DNA of 64,000 bases, taken from Nocardioides daeguensis. GTDB lineage: Bacteria > Actinomycetota > Actinomycetes > Propionibacteriales > Nocardioidaceae. The first letter of the stretch is position 1. Each line of letters opens with the position of its first letter. A program made the position numbers and the translations under genes. The notes below the pieces were generated by a model. The model was not told the origin of the DNA. It made no database searches and worked only from the letters and a program-made list of their open reading frames with translations. Of this stretch, positions 33,553 to 42,838 are shown piece by piece. Location of the stretch: positions 1 to 64,000 of the forward strand of contig NZ_JAHTKU010000004.1 in the NCBI RefSeq assembly GCF_019192965.1, read 5' to 3'.

Positions 33553-34976
33553 CCAGTGCAGTCGTCGTGGGCAGCGGCCCCAACGGTCTCGCCGCCGCCA
33601 TCCGCCTGGCCCAGGCCGGACTCGCCGTCACCGTGGTGGAGGCGCACGACCGGCCGGGCGGCGGGACCCGCACCAGCGAGCTCACACTGCCGGGACTGCT
33701 CCACGACGACTGCGCCGCCTTCCACCCCACCGGCGTCGCCTCCCCGTTCTTCGCCTCGCTCGACCTGGCGCGGCACGGCCTGCGCTGGCTGTGGCCCGAG
33801 ATCGACCTTGCGCACCCGCTCGACGACGGCCGGGCCGGGGTCGCTGCTCGCGACATGGCGCTCTCGGTGGCCTCGCTCGGCGAGGACGGCGCCCGGTGGC
33901 GCCGGATCTTCGAGCCGATCGTGCGCCACTTCGACGACCTGATCGGCGAGGTCTTCCAGCCGCTGCTCCATGTGCCCCGACACCCGCTCACCCTGGGCCG
34001 GTTCGGCGCGAAGGCGTTGCTGCCGGCCACCTGGACCACCGCCCGGTTCCGCGACGCCCCCGCTCGGGCGCTGTTCACGGGCGTCGCCGCCCATGCGTTC
34101 GGCCGGCTCGACACCCCGCTGAGCGGGTCGGTCGGGCTGATGCTGACGGGTACGGCGCACGCGGTCGGATGGCCGGTCGCCGAGGGCGGCACGGAGGCGA
34201 TCACGCGGGCGCTGCTGGCCGAGCTCGCGTCGTACGGCGGGCGCGTGGTGAGCGGTGTCCGGGTCACCTCGCTCGACCAGCTGCGCGAGGTCGTCGGGAC
34301 GGTGCCCGAGGTGGTCGTGCTCGACACGGCACCGGCCGGCGTGCTCGACATCCTGGGCGACCGGCTGCCCGCACGGGTGCGCCGCTCGCTGACGCGCTAC
34401 TCCTACGGGCCCGCGGCGTTCAAGGTCGACCTCGCGATCGAGGGCGACATCCCGTGGACCAACGAGGCCTGCCGCCGGGCCGGCACCCTCCACCTCGGGG
34501 GTACGGCGGAGCAGGTCGCCGCGATCGAGAAGGGCACCGTGCGCGGACGGATGGCCGACCAGCCGTTCGTGCTGCTCGGCCAGCAGTACCTGATCGATCC
34601 CACCCGGTCGAACGGCACCGCCAACCCGGTCTACGCCTACGCGCACGTCCCGCACGGCTACACCGGTGACGCGACCGAGGCGGTGCTCGGACAGATCGAG
34701 CGGTTCGCGCCCGGCTTCCGGGAGCGGGTGCTGGCCGTGTCGACCCGCAGCCCGGCGGACTGGGAGGCGTACAACCCCAACTACGTCGGAGGCGACATCT
34801 CCGCCGGCGCCAACACGGCCCGTCAGATCGCGTTCCGGCCGCGTCCGGCGCTGGATCCGTACGCGCTGGGCGTCCCCGGGGTCTACCTGTGCTCGTCGGC
34901 CACCCCGCCCGGCGCCGGGGTGCACGGGATGGGCGGGTTCCATGCGGCGGAGGCGGCGCTGCGGCGGCTGTGCTGA
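33549..34976 (+). CDS. FAD-dependent oxidoreductase, phytoene desaturase-like
   Basis: A 475-residue flavoprotein with an N-terminal dinucleotide-binding fold VVVGSGPNGLAAAIRLAQAG and a second glycine motif RPGGGTRTSE. The C-terminal FAD contact GVPGVYLCSSATPPGAGVHGMGGFHAA is typical of phytoene-desaturase-like NAD(P)/FAD oxidoreductases (residues about 440-466). A TTG start at 33549 overlaps the DUF3556 stop (TTGA), so the two are translationally coupled. It does not sit with carotenoid genes, so it probably acts on a lipid or other substrate made by this operon. Confidence 0.88.
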   Translation: MTSAVVVGSGPNGLAAAIRLAQAGLAVTVVEAHDRPGGGTRTSELTLPGLLHDDCAAFHPTGVASPFFASLDLARHGLRWLWPEIDLAHPLDDGRAGVAARDMALSVASLGEDGARWRRIFEPIVRHFDDLIGEVFQPLLHVPRHPLTLGRFGAKALLPATWTTARFRDAPARALFTGVAAHAFGRLDTPLSGSVGLMLTGTAHAVGWPVAEGGTEAITRALLAELASYGGRVVSGVRVTSLDQLREVVGTVPEVVVLDTAPAGVLDILGDRLPARVRRSLTRYSYGPAAFKVDLAIEGDIPWTNEACRRAGTLHLGGTAEQVAAIEKGTVRGRMADQPFVLLGQQYLIDPTRSNGTANPVYAYAHVPHGYTGDATEAVLGQIERFAPGFRERVLAVSTRSPADWEAYNPNYVGGDISAGANTARQIAFRPRPALDPYALGVPGVYLCSSATPPGAGVHGMGGFHAAEAALRRLC

Positions 34977-34983
34977 ACCTGTT

Positions 34984-35046
34984 CCGCACCCCATGCGAAT
35001 CGGTCGCGAAAGCGCCAAGATCACGACCATCACGCATGGGGTGCGG
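34984..35046. terminator. 14-bp inverted repeat between convergent genes
   Basis: CCGCACCCCATGCG at 34984-34997 is repeated inverted as CGCATGGGGTGCGG at 35033-35046, with a 35-nt loop. It lies between the FAD oxidoreductase and miaA, which converge. It may be a bidirectional terminator, or a small mobile repeat that serves as one. Confidence 0.65.
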
Positions 35047-35050
35047 TAGG

Positions 35051-35974
35051 TCAGACCGCCCGGATCACCTCCAGCGCGCGGGTGACACGCTCCGGGTCGT
35101 CGTACGGCAGCCAGGTGATCCGCGGGTCGTTGCGCCACCACGCCAGCTGGCGGCGGGCGAACTGCCGGGTGGCGACGGAGGTCTTCTCGATCGCCTCCTC
35201 GACGCTCATCTCGCCGGCGAGGACGGCGATCGCCTGGCGGTAGCCGATGGCGAGCGCGGCGGTGCGGCCCTCGGCAAGGCCCTCGTCGAGGAGGCGGGAG
35301 ACCTCCTCGAGCAGGCCGTCGTCGAACATCCGCCGCACCCGTACGGCGATCCGCTGGTCGAGGGTCTCCCGGTCGATCGAGACCCCGAGCTGGACGGTGC
35401 GCGGGTCGACGTACTCCTGCACGGGGAGGTTGGCGCTGAACGGGGCGCCGGTGATCTCGATGACCTCGAGGGCACGGACGACGCGACGGCCGTTCTCGAC
35501 CTCGATCCGCTCGGCAGCCGGCGGGTCCAGCTCGCGCAGGCGCGCGTGGAGGGCGGGGCTGCCGACGACGGCGAGCTCGGACTCGAGCCGGGCGCGGACG
35601 GCGGGGTCGGTGCCGGGGAACTCGAACCGGTCGAGGATCGCTCGCGTGTAGAGGGCGGAGCCGCCCACGAGGACCGGTGTCGCGCCACGACCGCGGATGT
35701 CGGCGATCGCGGCCCGTGCCCAGCCCTGGAACTCCGCGACGGTGGCCGGGTCGCGCACGTCGAGGGTGTCGAGGACGTGGTGCGGGATCCCGCGACGCTC
35801 GGCGGGCGGCAGCTTCGCCGTACCGATGTCCATGCCGCGGTAGACCTGCATCGCGTCGGTGTTGACCACCTCGCCGTCCAGCGCCTGCGCGAGGTCGAGG
35901 GACAGCGCCGTCTTGCCGCTGGCCGTCGGGCCGACGATCGCGACGATCGGAGGCGTGGTGGGCGTGCTCGGCAT
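35051..35974 (-). CDS. miaA: tRNA dimethylallyltransferase MiaA
   Basis: A 307-residue enzyme that adds the dimethylallyl group to A37 of tRNAs reading UNN codons. The P-loop is VGPTASGKTALSLDLA, followed by NTDAMQVYRGMDIGTAKLP and HHVLDTLD, the catalytic-site VLVGGSALYTRAI and the tRNA-binding TRQFARRQLAWWR. The ATG at 35974 gives the standard start. It lies 2 kb from miaB, which methylthiolates the same base. Confidence 0.96.
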   Translation of the reverse strand: MPSTPTTPPIVAIVGPTASGKTALSLDLAQALDGEVVNTDAMQVYRGMDIGTAKLPPAERRGIPHHVLDTLDVRDPATVAEFQGWARAAIADIRGRGATPVLVGGSALYTRAILDRFEFPGTDPAVRARLESELAVVGSPALHARLRELDPPAAERIEVENGRRVVRALEVIEITGAPFSANLPVQEYVDPRTVQLGVSIDRETLDQRIAVRVRRMFDDGLLEEVSRLLDEGLAEGRTAALAIGYRQAIAVLAGEMSVEEAIEKTSVATRQFARRQLAWWRNDPRITWLPYDDPERVTRALEVIRAV

Positions 35975-36052
35975 GGGATTAGTGTGGCAATGACCCGCAT
36001 CCAGCGGCCGACGCGGGGCCGGAGCAGCAGGCCGGAACGCAAGGAGGCAACG

Positions 36053-36307
36053 ATGGGATTCCTGGACAAGCTGAAGGGCGCCAAGGACACGGTCGCCGAC
36101 AAGGTCGGCGAGGCGGTCGACAAGCACGGCGACAAGATCGAGTCCGGTCTGGACAAGGCCGCGGGCTTCGTCGACGACAAGACCGGCGGGAAGTACCACG
36201 CCAAGATCGAGGGTGCGGCGGGCAAGGCCAAGGACGCGCTCGGCAAGCTGGAGGGCGACCACCCCGGCGACGAGCAGCCGCCCGGCGGCACCCCGCCGGC
36301 ACCGTGA
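36053..36307 (+). CDS. MT0933/Rv0909-like antitoxin-family small protein
   Basis: An 84-residue lysine- and aspartate-rich helical protein, MGFLDKLKGAKDTVADKVGE and onward, with the family signature GFVDDKTGGKY. It resembles the MT0933/Rv0909 antitoxin family, but no SRPBCC toxin partner lies beside it. A GGAGG site precedes the ATG. A paralogue follows 63 bp downstream. Confidence 0.75.
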   Translation: MGFLDKLKGAKDTVADKVGEAVDKHGDKIESGLDKAAGFVDDKTGGKYHAKIEGAAGKAKDALGKLEGDHPGDEQPPGGTPPAP

Positions 36308-36370
36308 TCCTCTAGGGTGACCGCGGCGGCTCAAGGCGGGCCGTCGCACTCACTGCGCTGGGGGACTCTC

Positions 36371-36574
36371 GTGGGCTTTCTCGATGACGCCAAGGACAAG
36401 CTGACCGACGCCGTCAACAGCCAGGGCGACAAGATCGGCGACGCGCTCGACAAGGCCGCCGACCTCGCCTCCGACAAGACCGGCGGCAAGTTCGATGCCA
36501 AGCTCGAGCTCGGCGCCGAGAAGGCCAAGGACGCCCTCGACTCGCTCGACGGCAAGAACGACGACATCAGCTGA
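36371..36574 (+). CDS. Second MT0933-like small protein
   Basis: A 67-residue protein starting GFLDDAKDKLTDAVNSQGDK after a GTG, with the same DLASDKTGGKFDAK signature as its upstream neighbour. The two are a tandem duplication. The role is unknown; in other species such proteins are small cytosolic antitoxin-like or stress-related products. Confidence 0.75.
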   Translation: MGFLDDAKDKLTDAVNSQGDKIGDALDKAADLASDKTGGKFDAKLELGAEKAKDALDSLDGKNDDIS

Positions 36575-36605
36575 GCGCCCACCGCCGGCAGAAGCGAGCA
36601 CCTCG

Positions 36606-37109
36606 GTGACCGTCACGGACCCAGCAACCGGGAAGACCCGGTTCGCCGTGGTCCCCGCCTCCTACGTCTTCCTCCTGCGAGAGACCGGCCCCGGAGGCGG
36701 CGCCGGCACCGAGGTGCTCCTGCAGCTGCGGCAGAACACCGGCTACATGGACGGCTTCTGGGCCGCAGCTGCGGCCGGTCACGTCGAGCGCGGCGAGACC
36801 GCCGAGGTCGCGGCCCGGCGCGAGGCGCTCGAGGAGGTCGGCGTCGACGACCTCGACCTCACGTTCGTGACGGCGATGCAGCGCACCGCCCACGACCTGC
36901 CGATCGACGAGCGGATCGACTTCTTCTTCACCGCCCGGTCCTGGACCGGGGAGCCCCGCATCGTCGAGCCCGCCAAGTGCGCGGACCTGCGCTGGTTCCC
37001 GCTGTCCGCGCTCCCCGAGCCCCTGGTGCCGCACGAGGCGGTCGTCCTCGCGGGTCTGCGCGCCGGCGGGCTGCCGGCGCTGAGCCACCACGGCTTCGAA
37101 GAGGTCTGA
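36606..37109 (+). CDS. NUDIX hydrolase
   Basis: A 167-residue NUDIX-fold protein. The Nudix box GHVERGETAEVAARREALEEVGV has all catalytic glutamates. The GTG at 36606 is chosen because the beta strand RFAVVPASYVFLLRE follows at residue 10. The LQLRQNTGYMDGFWA segment is typical of YfcD/MTH1-like hydrolases of nucleotides or nucleotide sugars. It follows the small antitoxin-like genes by 31 bp. Confidence 0.9.
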   Translation: MTVTDPATGKTRFAVVPASYVFLLRETGPGGGAGTEVLLQLRQNTGYMDGFWAAAAAGHVERGETAEVAARREALEEVGVDDLDLTFVTAMQRTAHDLPIDERIDFFFTARSWTGEPRIVEPAKCADLRWFPLSALPEPLVPHEAVVLAGLRAGGLPALSHHGFEEV

Positions 37110-37164
37110 CCGGCCGGCCAGCGGTTACCACGTGTTCGGGTGCTCCCTGATCGAGAGGAGAGCC

Positions 37165-37416
37165 ATGAACCAGGAACTGTCACCTCAGCCGAAGCCGGTC
37201 GCCGAGCCGCCGGCACCGCCGCCGGGCGGTCCGAACCGGATCGAGGGGGTCGGTGGGGACGGCGCCTACAGCACCGAGCCGCGCGACCCGAGCCCGTGGC
37301 GCAACCCCGCCACCGACGACGAGCTGCCCGCCGAGACGCTCACGTCCGAGGACACCGACACCGAGGCCACCAAGGGCAACCCCGACGTGCCTCCGGAGAC
37401 GGAGTCACCCGCGTAG
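37165..37416 (+). CDS. Small proline-rich, acidic hypothetical protein
   Basis: An 83-residue, probably disordered protein (MNQELSPQPKPVAEPPAPPP at the start, DTDTEATKGNPDVPPETE near the end). A GAGAGGAG site precedes the ATG. It overlaps the convergent peptidase E gene by 12 bp. No family recognised. Confidence 0.6.
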   Translation: MNQELSPQPKPVAEPPAPPPGGPNRIEGVGGDGAYSTEPRDPSPWRNPATDDELPAETLTSEDTDTEATKGNPDVPPETESPA

Positions 37417-38139
37417 CAGCCGCGTCTCCAGCCGGGTCTCGACGGCCGTGCCGTCGGCGCCGCGCTCCACGAAGTACGCCGCCTTGCCGTCCTCCTCGCT
37501 CAGCGCCTCGACCAGCTCGGTGCCGCGGTAGTGGAGGCCGACGCCGTCGTCGGTGGCGTAGCCCGCCGGCAGCGCGCCGTCGGCGATCAGCTGCTGGAAG
37601 AGCGGGCGCCGCTGCTCCTCGGAGTCGTAGTGCACGCCGTTGGAGAACGGGACCAGGCCCAACCCGTTGGTGATCGGGCGCAGGTCCGGCCCGAACGAGT
37701 CGGTGGTGCCGCCGCTGTGCCAGCAGATCGAGCCGGCCGAGACGCCGGTCAGCACGACGCCGGCCTCCCACGCCTCGCGCATCACGTCACCGACGCCGTG
37801 CAGCTGCCACATCGCCAACAGACCCGCGACGCTGCCGCCCCAGACCCAGATCACGTCCTGCGACAGCAGGTGCTCGCGGATGTCGGCGACGTTGGGCATC
37901 GCGAACAGCGACAGGTGGTTGCCGTGGAAGCCGGCCTCCTGCGCCATGTCGTAGAAGTCCCGGACCACCGCGGGTTGGTCGCCGCAGGCGGTCGCGAGGA
38001 AGCAGACGCGAGGCGCGCGGCCCTCGACGCCGGCCAGGTCGACGGCGTACCTCGTCAGCGGGCCGACCGACCACCGGTTGCGCGGGCTCGGCACGACCCC
38101 GCCCGAGGTCGCGACGATCGTCGGTGCGTCGGCTGCCAC
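37405..38139 (-). CDS. Peptidase E / cyanophycinase-like serine peptidase (S51)
   Basis: A 244-residue S51-family peptidase. The nucleophile elbow is VVLTGVSAGSICWHSGG, preceded by VIWVWGGSVAGLLAMW and followed by the acidic HYDSEEQRRPLF and the GVGLHYRGTELVEAL region. Family members cleave Asp-X dipeptides. A GTG at 38139 lies 5 bp after the miaB stop, so it is probably cotranscribed behind miaB; an in-frame longer start would run into miaB. Confidence 0.88.
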   Translation of the reverse strand: MAADAPTIVATSGGVVPSPRNRWSVGPLTRYAVDLAGVEGRAPRVCFLATACGDQPAVVRDFYDMAQEAGFHGNHLSLFAMPNVADIREHLLSQDVIWVWGGSVAGLLAMWQLHGVGDVMREAWEAGVVLTGVSAGSICWHSGGTTDSFGPDLRPITNGLGLVPFSNGVHYDSEEQRRPLFQQLIADGALPAGYATDDGVGLHYRGTELVEALSEEDGKAAYFVERGADGTAVETRLETRLLRG

Positions 38140-38143
38140 GCGC

Positions 38144-39658
38144 TCAGCCGCAGACCGGTGCGTCCGGCAGCGGAGCCGGGACGCCGACCGACGGCATGCC
38201 GAGACCCACACCGGTCGACGGCGCGGGCGCGGCGGTCCGGCGCTCCCACGCATCCCCCGAGCGGGTACGACGCAGCGCGCGGACCGGCCCGTCGGCGACG
38301 AGGTGGTGCGGGGCGGCGTAGGTGACCTCGACGGTGACCATGTCGCCGGGGCGCGGCTCGCCGTCGACCGCCGAGAAGTCGGCCTCGAAGTGCACGAGAC
38401 GGTTGTCGGGCGCGCGACCGGACAGCCGGTGCGTCTCGGCGTCCTTGCGGCCCTCGCCCTCGGCGACCATCAGCTCGAGCTCGCGACCGACCAGCCGCTT
38501 GTTCTCCTCCCAGGTGATCTCGTTGACCAGCTCGACGAGGCGGTTGTAGCGGTCGGTGACCTCGGCCTGCGGCACCTGGTTCTCGAGCTCGGCCGCCGGC
38601 GTACCGGGGCGCTTGGAGTACTGGAACGTGAAGGCCCCGGCGAACCGGGCCTCCCGGACGACCTTGAGGGTCTCCTGGAAGTCCTCCTCGGTCTCGCCGG
38701 GGAAGCCCACGATGATGTCGGTGGTGATCGCGGCGTCGGGCAGCGCGGCACGGACCCGCTCGATGATCCCGAGGAACCGCTCCTGCCGGTAGGACCGGCG
38801 CATGTCCTTGAGGACCTTCGAGGAGCCGGACTGCAGCGGCATGTGCAGGCTCGGCATCACGTTCGGGGTCTGGGCCATCGCCTCGATGACGTCGTCGGTG
38901 AACTCGGCCGGGTGCGGGCTGGTGAACCGGACCCGCTCCAGGCCCTCGATGTCGCCGCAGGCCCGCAGCAGCTTGGAGAAGGCCTGCCGGTCGCCGAACT
39001 CGACGCCGTACGCGTTGACGTTCTGGCCCAGCAGCGTGATCTCGGAGACGCCCTCGGCGACCAGCGCCTCGACCTCGGCGAGGATCTCGCCCGGACGGCG
39101 GTCCTTCTCCTTGCCGCGCAGGCTCGGCACGATGCAGAACGTGCAGGTGTTGTTGCAGCCGACGCTGACCGACACCCAGGCGGCGTACGCCGACTCGCGC
39201 TTGGTCGGCAGCGTCGAGGGGAAGACGTCGAGCGACTCGAGGATCTCGACCTGCGCCTCCTGCTGGACACGCGCGCGGTCGAGCAGTGCCGGCAGCGAGC
39301 CGATGTTGTGGGTGCCGAACACCACGTCGACCCACGGCGCCTTCTTCACGACGGTGTCGCGGTCCTTCTGCGCCATGCAGCCGCCGACGGCGATCTGCAT
39401 GCCGGGCCGCTTCGCCTTGACTGGCGCCAGGTGGCCGAGGTTGCCGTAGAGCCGGTTGTCGGCGTTCTCGCGCACCGCGCAGGTGTTGAACACGACGATG
39501 TCGGCACACTCGGCCTGCTCGCCCTCGGCGTCCTTGTCGAACGGGAGGTAGCCGGCGTCCTCGAGGAGACCCGAGAGGCGCTCGGAGTCGTGGACGTTCA
39601 TCTGGCACCCGTAGGTGCGGACCTCGTAGGTCCTCGGCTGTTCTGCGGTGGCGCTCAT
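38144..39658 (-). CDS. miaB: tRNA-2-methylthio-N6-dimethylallyladenosine synthase MiaB
   Basis: A 504-residue radical-SAM methylthiotransferase. The N-terminal UPF0004 domain has cysteines in [23 protein letters not shown] and VGGCMAQKD; the radical-SAM CxxxCxxC is CNNTCTFC; a C-terminal TRAM domain follows [14 protein letters not shown]. It adds a methylthio group to i6A37 made by MiaA. The C-terminus is about 25 residues longer than usual and proline-rich. Confidence 0.96.
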   Translation of the reverse strand: MSATAEQPRTYEVRTYGCQMNVHDSERLSGLLEDAGYLPFDKDAEGEQAECADIVVFNTCAVRENADNRLYGNLGHLAPVKAKRPGMQIAVGGCMAQKDRDTVVKKAPWVDVVFGTHNIGSLPALLDRARVQQEAQVEILESLDVFPSTLPTKRESAYAAWVSVSVGCNNTCTFCIVPSLRGKEKDRRPGEILAEVEALVAEGVSEITLLGQNVNAYGVEFGDRQAFSKLLRACGDIEGLERVRFTSPHPAEFTDDVIEAMAQTPNVMPSLHMPLQSGSSKVLKDMRRSYRQERFLGIIERVRAALPDAAITTDIIVGFPGETEEDFQETLKVVREARFAGAFTFQYSKRPGTPAAELENQVPQAEVTDRYNRLVELVNEITWEENKRLVGRELELMVAEGEGRKDAETHRLSGRAPDNRLVHFEADFSAVDGEPRPGDMVTVEVTYAAPHHLVADGPVRALRRTRSGDAWERRTAAPAPSTGVGLGMPSVGVPAPLPDAPVCG

Positions 39659-39840
39659 GACCGCTCAAGGGTACGAGCGTCACGCCGCATCCGGGAAACC
39701 CGAGGAGACGGACCGTGACGCAGCCGACTCCCCTTCCGGGCTCCGTTACACGGCAGCGCCGTCGGGCGACCCCGGGGCGTAACAAGCGCTCCCTACTCTC
39801 CGACGTCCGGGGACACCGGACGATGATCGAGAGGACCTTC

Positions 39841-42693
39841 GTGAGCACACGCAAGCACCTGACCTGGTGGGCGGTCGGGGCGACCACCGTGACGGCACTG
39901 GCCATCGGGACCACCGCCGCACCCACGCGCGCCGAGGCCCCCACCGGGACCACCGGCGCGGGTGGCTACCTGGCGCCGTACTACACCGCGGGCGACGTCA
40001 CCGGCGACGACGAGATCACGAAGGCCGATCTCGACGTCCTGGTCCCGGCGGTCGGCACCGGCGAGGGCGACAGCGGCTGGGCCGACGTCTCCCCCGCCGA
40101 CTACGACGACGACGGAGAGATCACCCTCGCCGACGTCGCAGCGCTCTCCGCCCGCATCCTGTACGACGACGGGTCGTTCGAGCTGGTCGAGGCCTCTGCC
40201 CTGGACATGCAGAAGGCGATGAACGCCGGCGTCGTGACGTCGGTCGAGCTGACCCAGGCCTACCTCGACCGGATCGCGGCCTACGACGGCCTGGTCGACG
40301 ACGAGCACGTCCGCGCGCTCAACTCGATCATCAGCACCAGCGACGTGGCGCTGGCAGCAGCCGCCGCCAGCGACGCGGCCCGGGCCGAGAACGGCGGCCC
40401 GCGCAGCATGCTCGACGGCATCCCGATCGTGCTGAAGGACAACTACGACACCGCGGACATGCCGACCACGGGCGGCTGCGGCTGTTGGGACGACAACCAG
40501 ACCACCGACGACGCCTTCATGGTCGAGGGCCTGCGCGATGCCGGCGCGATCATCCTGGCCAAGGCCACGCTCGACGAGTTCGCCTTCGGCTTCGCCTCCG
40601 AGTACTCGGCGTTCCTCCCGACCGGGACCTCCAAGCTCGTGGCCAGCCCGTACTCCCTCAGCCGCACCGCCGGCGGGTCGAGCGGCGGCACCGGCGCCTC
40701 CATCTCGGCCAGCCTCGGCGCGATCGGCTTCGGCACCGACACCGGCGGCTCGATCCGGGTGCCGTCGTCGTACAACCAGCTCGTCGGCGTCCGGCCCACG
40801 GTCGGCCTGACCAGCCGGGACGGGATCATCCCGCTCGCGCTGTCGCAGGACACGGGCGGTCCGATGGCCCGCAGCGTGTCGGACGCGGCGATCGCGCTGG
40901 ACGCCGTGGTCGGGGTCGACCCGATGGACCCCATCACCTCGGAGCAGGCCGCCGGCGACGTCCCGACGTCGTACACCCGGTTCCTCGACCCCACCGCGCT
41001 GCAGGGCCGGAAGGTCGGCTATCTCGCCTCGATGCGAGGCTCCAACCCGACCACGACGCGGCTCTTCGACCAGGCGATCGCCGACCTGGTGGCCCAGGGC
41101 GCGACCGTGGAGGCCATCACGATCGACGGCATCAGCCCGGTCCTCGGCGAGGGCAGCGGCAGCACCAACGAGATGAAGCACGACCTCGACGGCTACATCG
41201 CGGCACACCTCTCCGACGACGTCACGGCCGACTCCCTGTCCGGCATCATCGACTCCGGCCGGTTCGTGCCGTCGCGGGCGAGCACCTACAGCACCCGCAA
41301 CAGCATCACGCCGGCCCAGTACGCCGACTGGATGTCGACGCACACGGCGGCGATCGCGAACGGCGAGACGGTGCTGACCGGCGCCCTCGACGCCAACGGT
41401 CTCGACGCGCTCATCTACCCGAGCACCAACCCCTACTCCACCCTCAGCACCAACCTGCGGCTCAGCCCCAACACGGGCATGCCGTCGGTGACGGTCCCGA
41501 TGGGCCAGGGGGTCGAGGGAGAGGCCATCCCGGGCGCGGGCGTGAACCTGGAGTTCATCGGACGCAACTACTCCGAGGGCGACCTGCTCGGCATGGCCTA
41601 CGCCTACGAACAGGCCACGGCGCACCGCACCGCGCCTGCCGCCTACCCGGCCCTGGAGGGTGACGTGTTCCCGGGCCTCGGCAGCGACGAGACCGCCGAG
41701 GCGGGCACCGGCCTGGTCACCATCGGCGCGACCCCGGCCGATCTCGCGATCGGCGACGAGTTCACCGTGACCGTGTCGCAGTCGGCGGCCGACCTCTACG
41801 CCTATGGGCTGACGCTCGGCTACGACCCGACCCGGATCGCGTACGTCGACGGGAGCGCCACCACCGCCACCACCGGCAGCATCTACGAGAAGACGGGCGA
41901 AGGCTCGGTGTCGCTCACGCACACCAAGCTCGGCACGTCGCCGACCAGCTCGGGTGACACGGAGCTGGTGACGCTGACCTTCCGTGCGCTGGCCTCCGGC
42001 CCGGCGACGATCACCGGTTCCGCGCTGACCACGGTCGATGGCAGCGGTGCGACGACCGACGTCGGGGCCTTCGGCTCCGCGACCGTCGAGGTGGACCTGG
42101 ACCCGGCCCCCAAGGCGGTCACGGCGCCCAGCATCAGCGGGACGCCGCAGGTCGGACAGACCCTGTCCGCCGCGCCGGCCGTCTGGGACCTCGACGCCGT
42201 CGTGACCAGCCGGCAGTGGCTCGCGGGTGGCACGCCGATCGCCGGGGCCACGGGAGCGACGTACCGGCTGCGGCCGGGCGACGTCGGCCGGCCGATCAGC
42301 GTCGTGGAGACCGCGACGCTCGACCAGCACGCCGACGGTCAGTCGACGTCGGCGCCGACCGCCGCGGTGACCCCGGCCGCCACCACGACCACGGCGAAGC
42401 TCAAGAAGAAGACGGTCGCGAAGGGAGGCAAGGCCCGGATCGCGGTCACGGTCTCCGCCGATCCCGCCACCGGCCTGGTGCCGGCCGGGTCGGTCCAGGT
42501 CGTCTACGGCGGCGAGGTCGTCGCGACGCAGGCGCTCCTCGCCGACGGGACGGCCACGGTGGCCTTCAAGGCCAAGCTCACCAAGAGGATCAAGAAGGGC
42601 GAGTCGGTCCTGCGCAAGGTGAAGGTCGTCTACCTGCCGGCGCCGGGCTACCAGACCAGTACGACGGTCCTCACGCTGAAGATCAGACGCTGA
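39841..42693 (+). CDS. Secreted amidase with dockerin-like and cohesin-like modules
   Basis: A 950-residue exported protein. A GTG at 39841 follows GAGAGGA, then a signal peptide (residues about 8-33). Next come two dockerin-like EF-hand repeats (GDVTGDDEITKADLDVL; DYDDDGEITLADVAAL). The amidase-signature domain holds the Lys-Ser-Ser catalytic elements (GIPIVLKDNYD, AGGSSGGTGAS, TDTGGSIRVP). Near residues 640-750 a cohesin-like beta domain (LYAYGLTLGYDPTRIAYVDG) appears, then Ig-like repeats and a lysine-rich tail. A module pair that normally mediates intermolecular docking is here in one chain. Substrate unknown. Confidence 0.85.
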   Translation: MSTRKHLTWWAVGATTVTALAIGTTAAPTRAEAPTGTTGAGGYLAPYYTAGDVTGDDEITKADLDVLVPAVGTGEGDSGWADVSPADYDDDGEITLADVAALSARILYDDGSFELVEASALDMQKAMNAGVVTSVELTQAYLDRIAAYDGLVDDEHVRALNSIISTSDVALAAAAASDAARAENGGPRSMLDGIPIVLKDNYDTADMPTTGGCGCWDDNQTTDDAFMVEGLRDAGAIILAKATLDEFAFGFASEYSAFLPTGTSKLVASPYSLSRTAGGSSGGTGASISASLGAIGFGTDTGGSIRVPSSYNQLVGVRPTVGLTSRDGIIPLALSQDTGGPMARSVSDAAIALDAVVGVDPMDPITSEQAAGDVPTSYTRFLDPTALQGRKVGYLASMRGSNPTTTRLFDQAIADLVAQGATVEAITIDGISPVLGEGSGSTNEMKHDLDGYIAAHLSDDVTADSLSGIIDSGRFVPSRASTYSTRNSITPAQYADWMSTHTAAIANGETVLTGALDANGLDALIYPSTNPYSTLSTNLRLSPNTGMPSVTVPMGQGVEGEAIPGAGVNLEFIGRNYSEGDLLGMAYAYEQATAHRTAPAAYPALEGDVFPGLGSDETAEAGTGLVTIGATPADLAIGDEFTVTVSQSAADLYAYGLTLGYDPTRIAYVDGSATTATTGSIYEKTGEGSVSLTHTKLGTSPTSSGDTELVTLTFRALASGPATITGSALTTVDGSGATTDVGAFGSATVEVDLDPAPKAVTAPSISGTPQVGQTLSAAPAVWDLDAVVTSRQWLAGGTPIAGATGATYRLRPGDVGRPISVVETATLDQHADGQSTSAPTAAVTPAATTTTAKLKKKTVAKGGKARIAVTVSADPATGLVPAGSVQVVYGGEVVATQALLADGTATVAFKAKLTKRIKKGESVLRKVKVVYLPAPGYQTSTTVLTLKIRR

Positions 42694-42704
42694 CCTGCTG
42701 ACCT

Positions 42705-42739
42705 GCTGTGCCCCGGTGCGCCACGCGCCGGGGCACAGC
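42705..42739 (+). terminator. Terminator of the amidase gene
   Basis: GCTGTGCCCCGG at 42705-42716 pairs perfectly with CCGGGGCACAGC at 42728-42739 (12 bp, 11-nt loop), 12 bp after the stop codon. Confidence 0.85.
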
Positions 42740-42838
42740 GCTTTCCACGTTGCCCGCATCCGGACGACATCACGACCGAGCCGCCGAGGATCGCCCGGTC
42801 CTCGGGGGGGGCTCGGTGGTGGGTTCTAGAGTCGGGCC

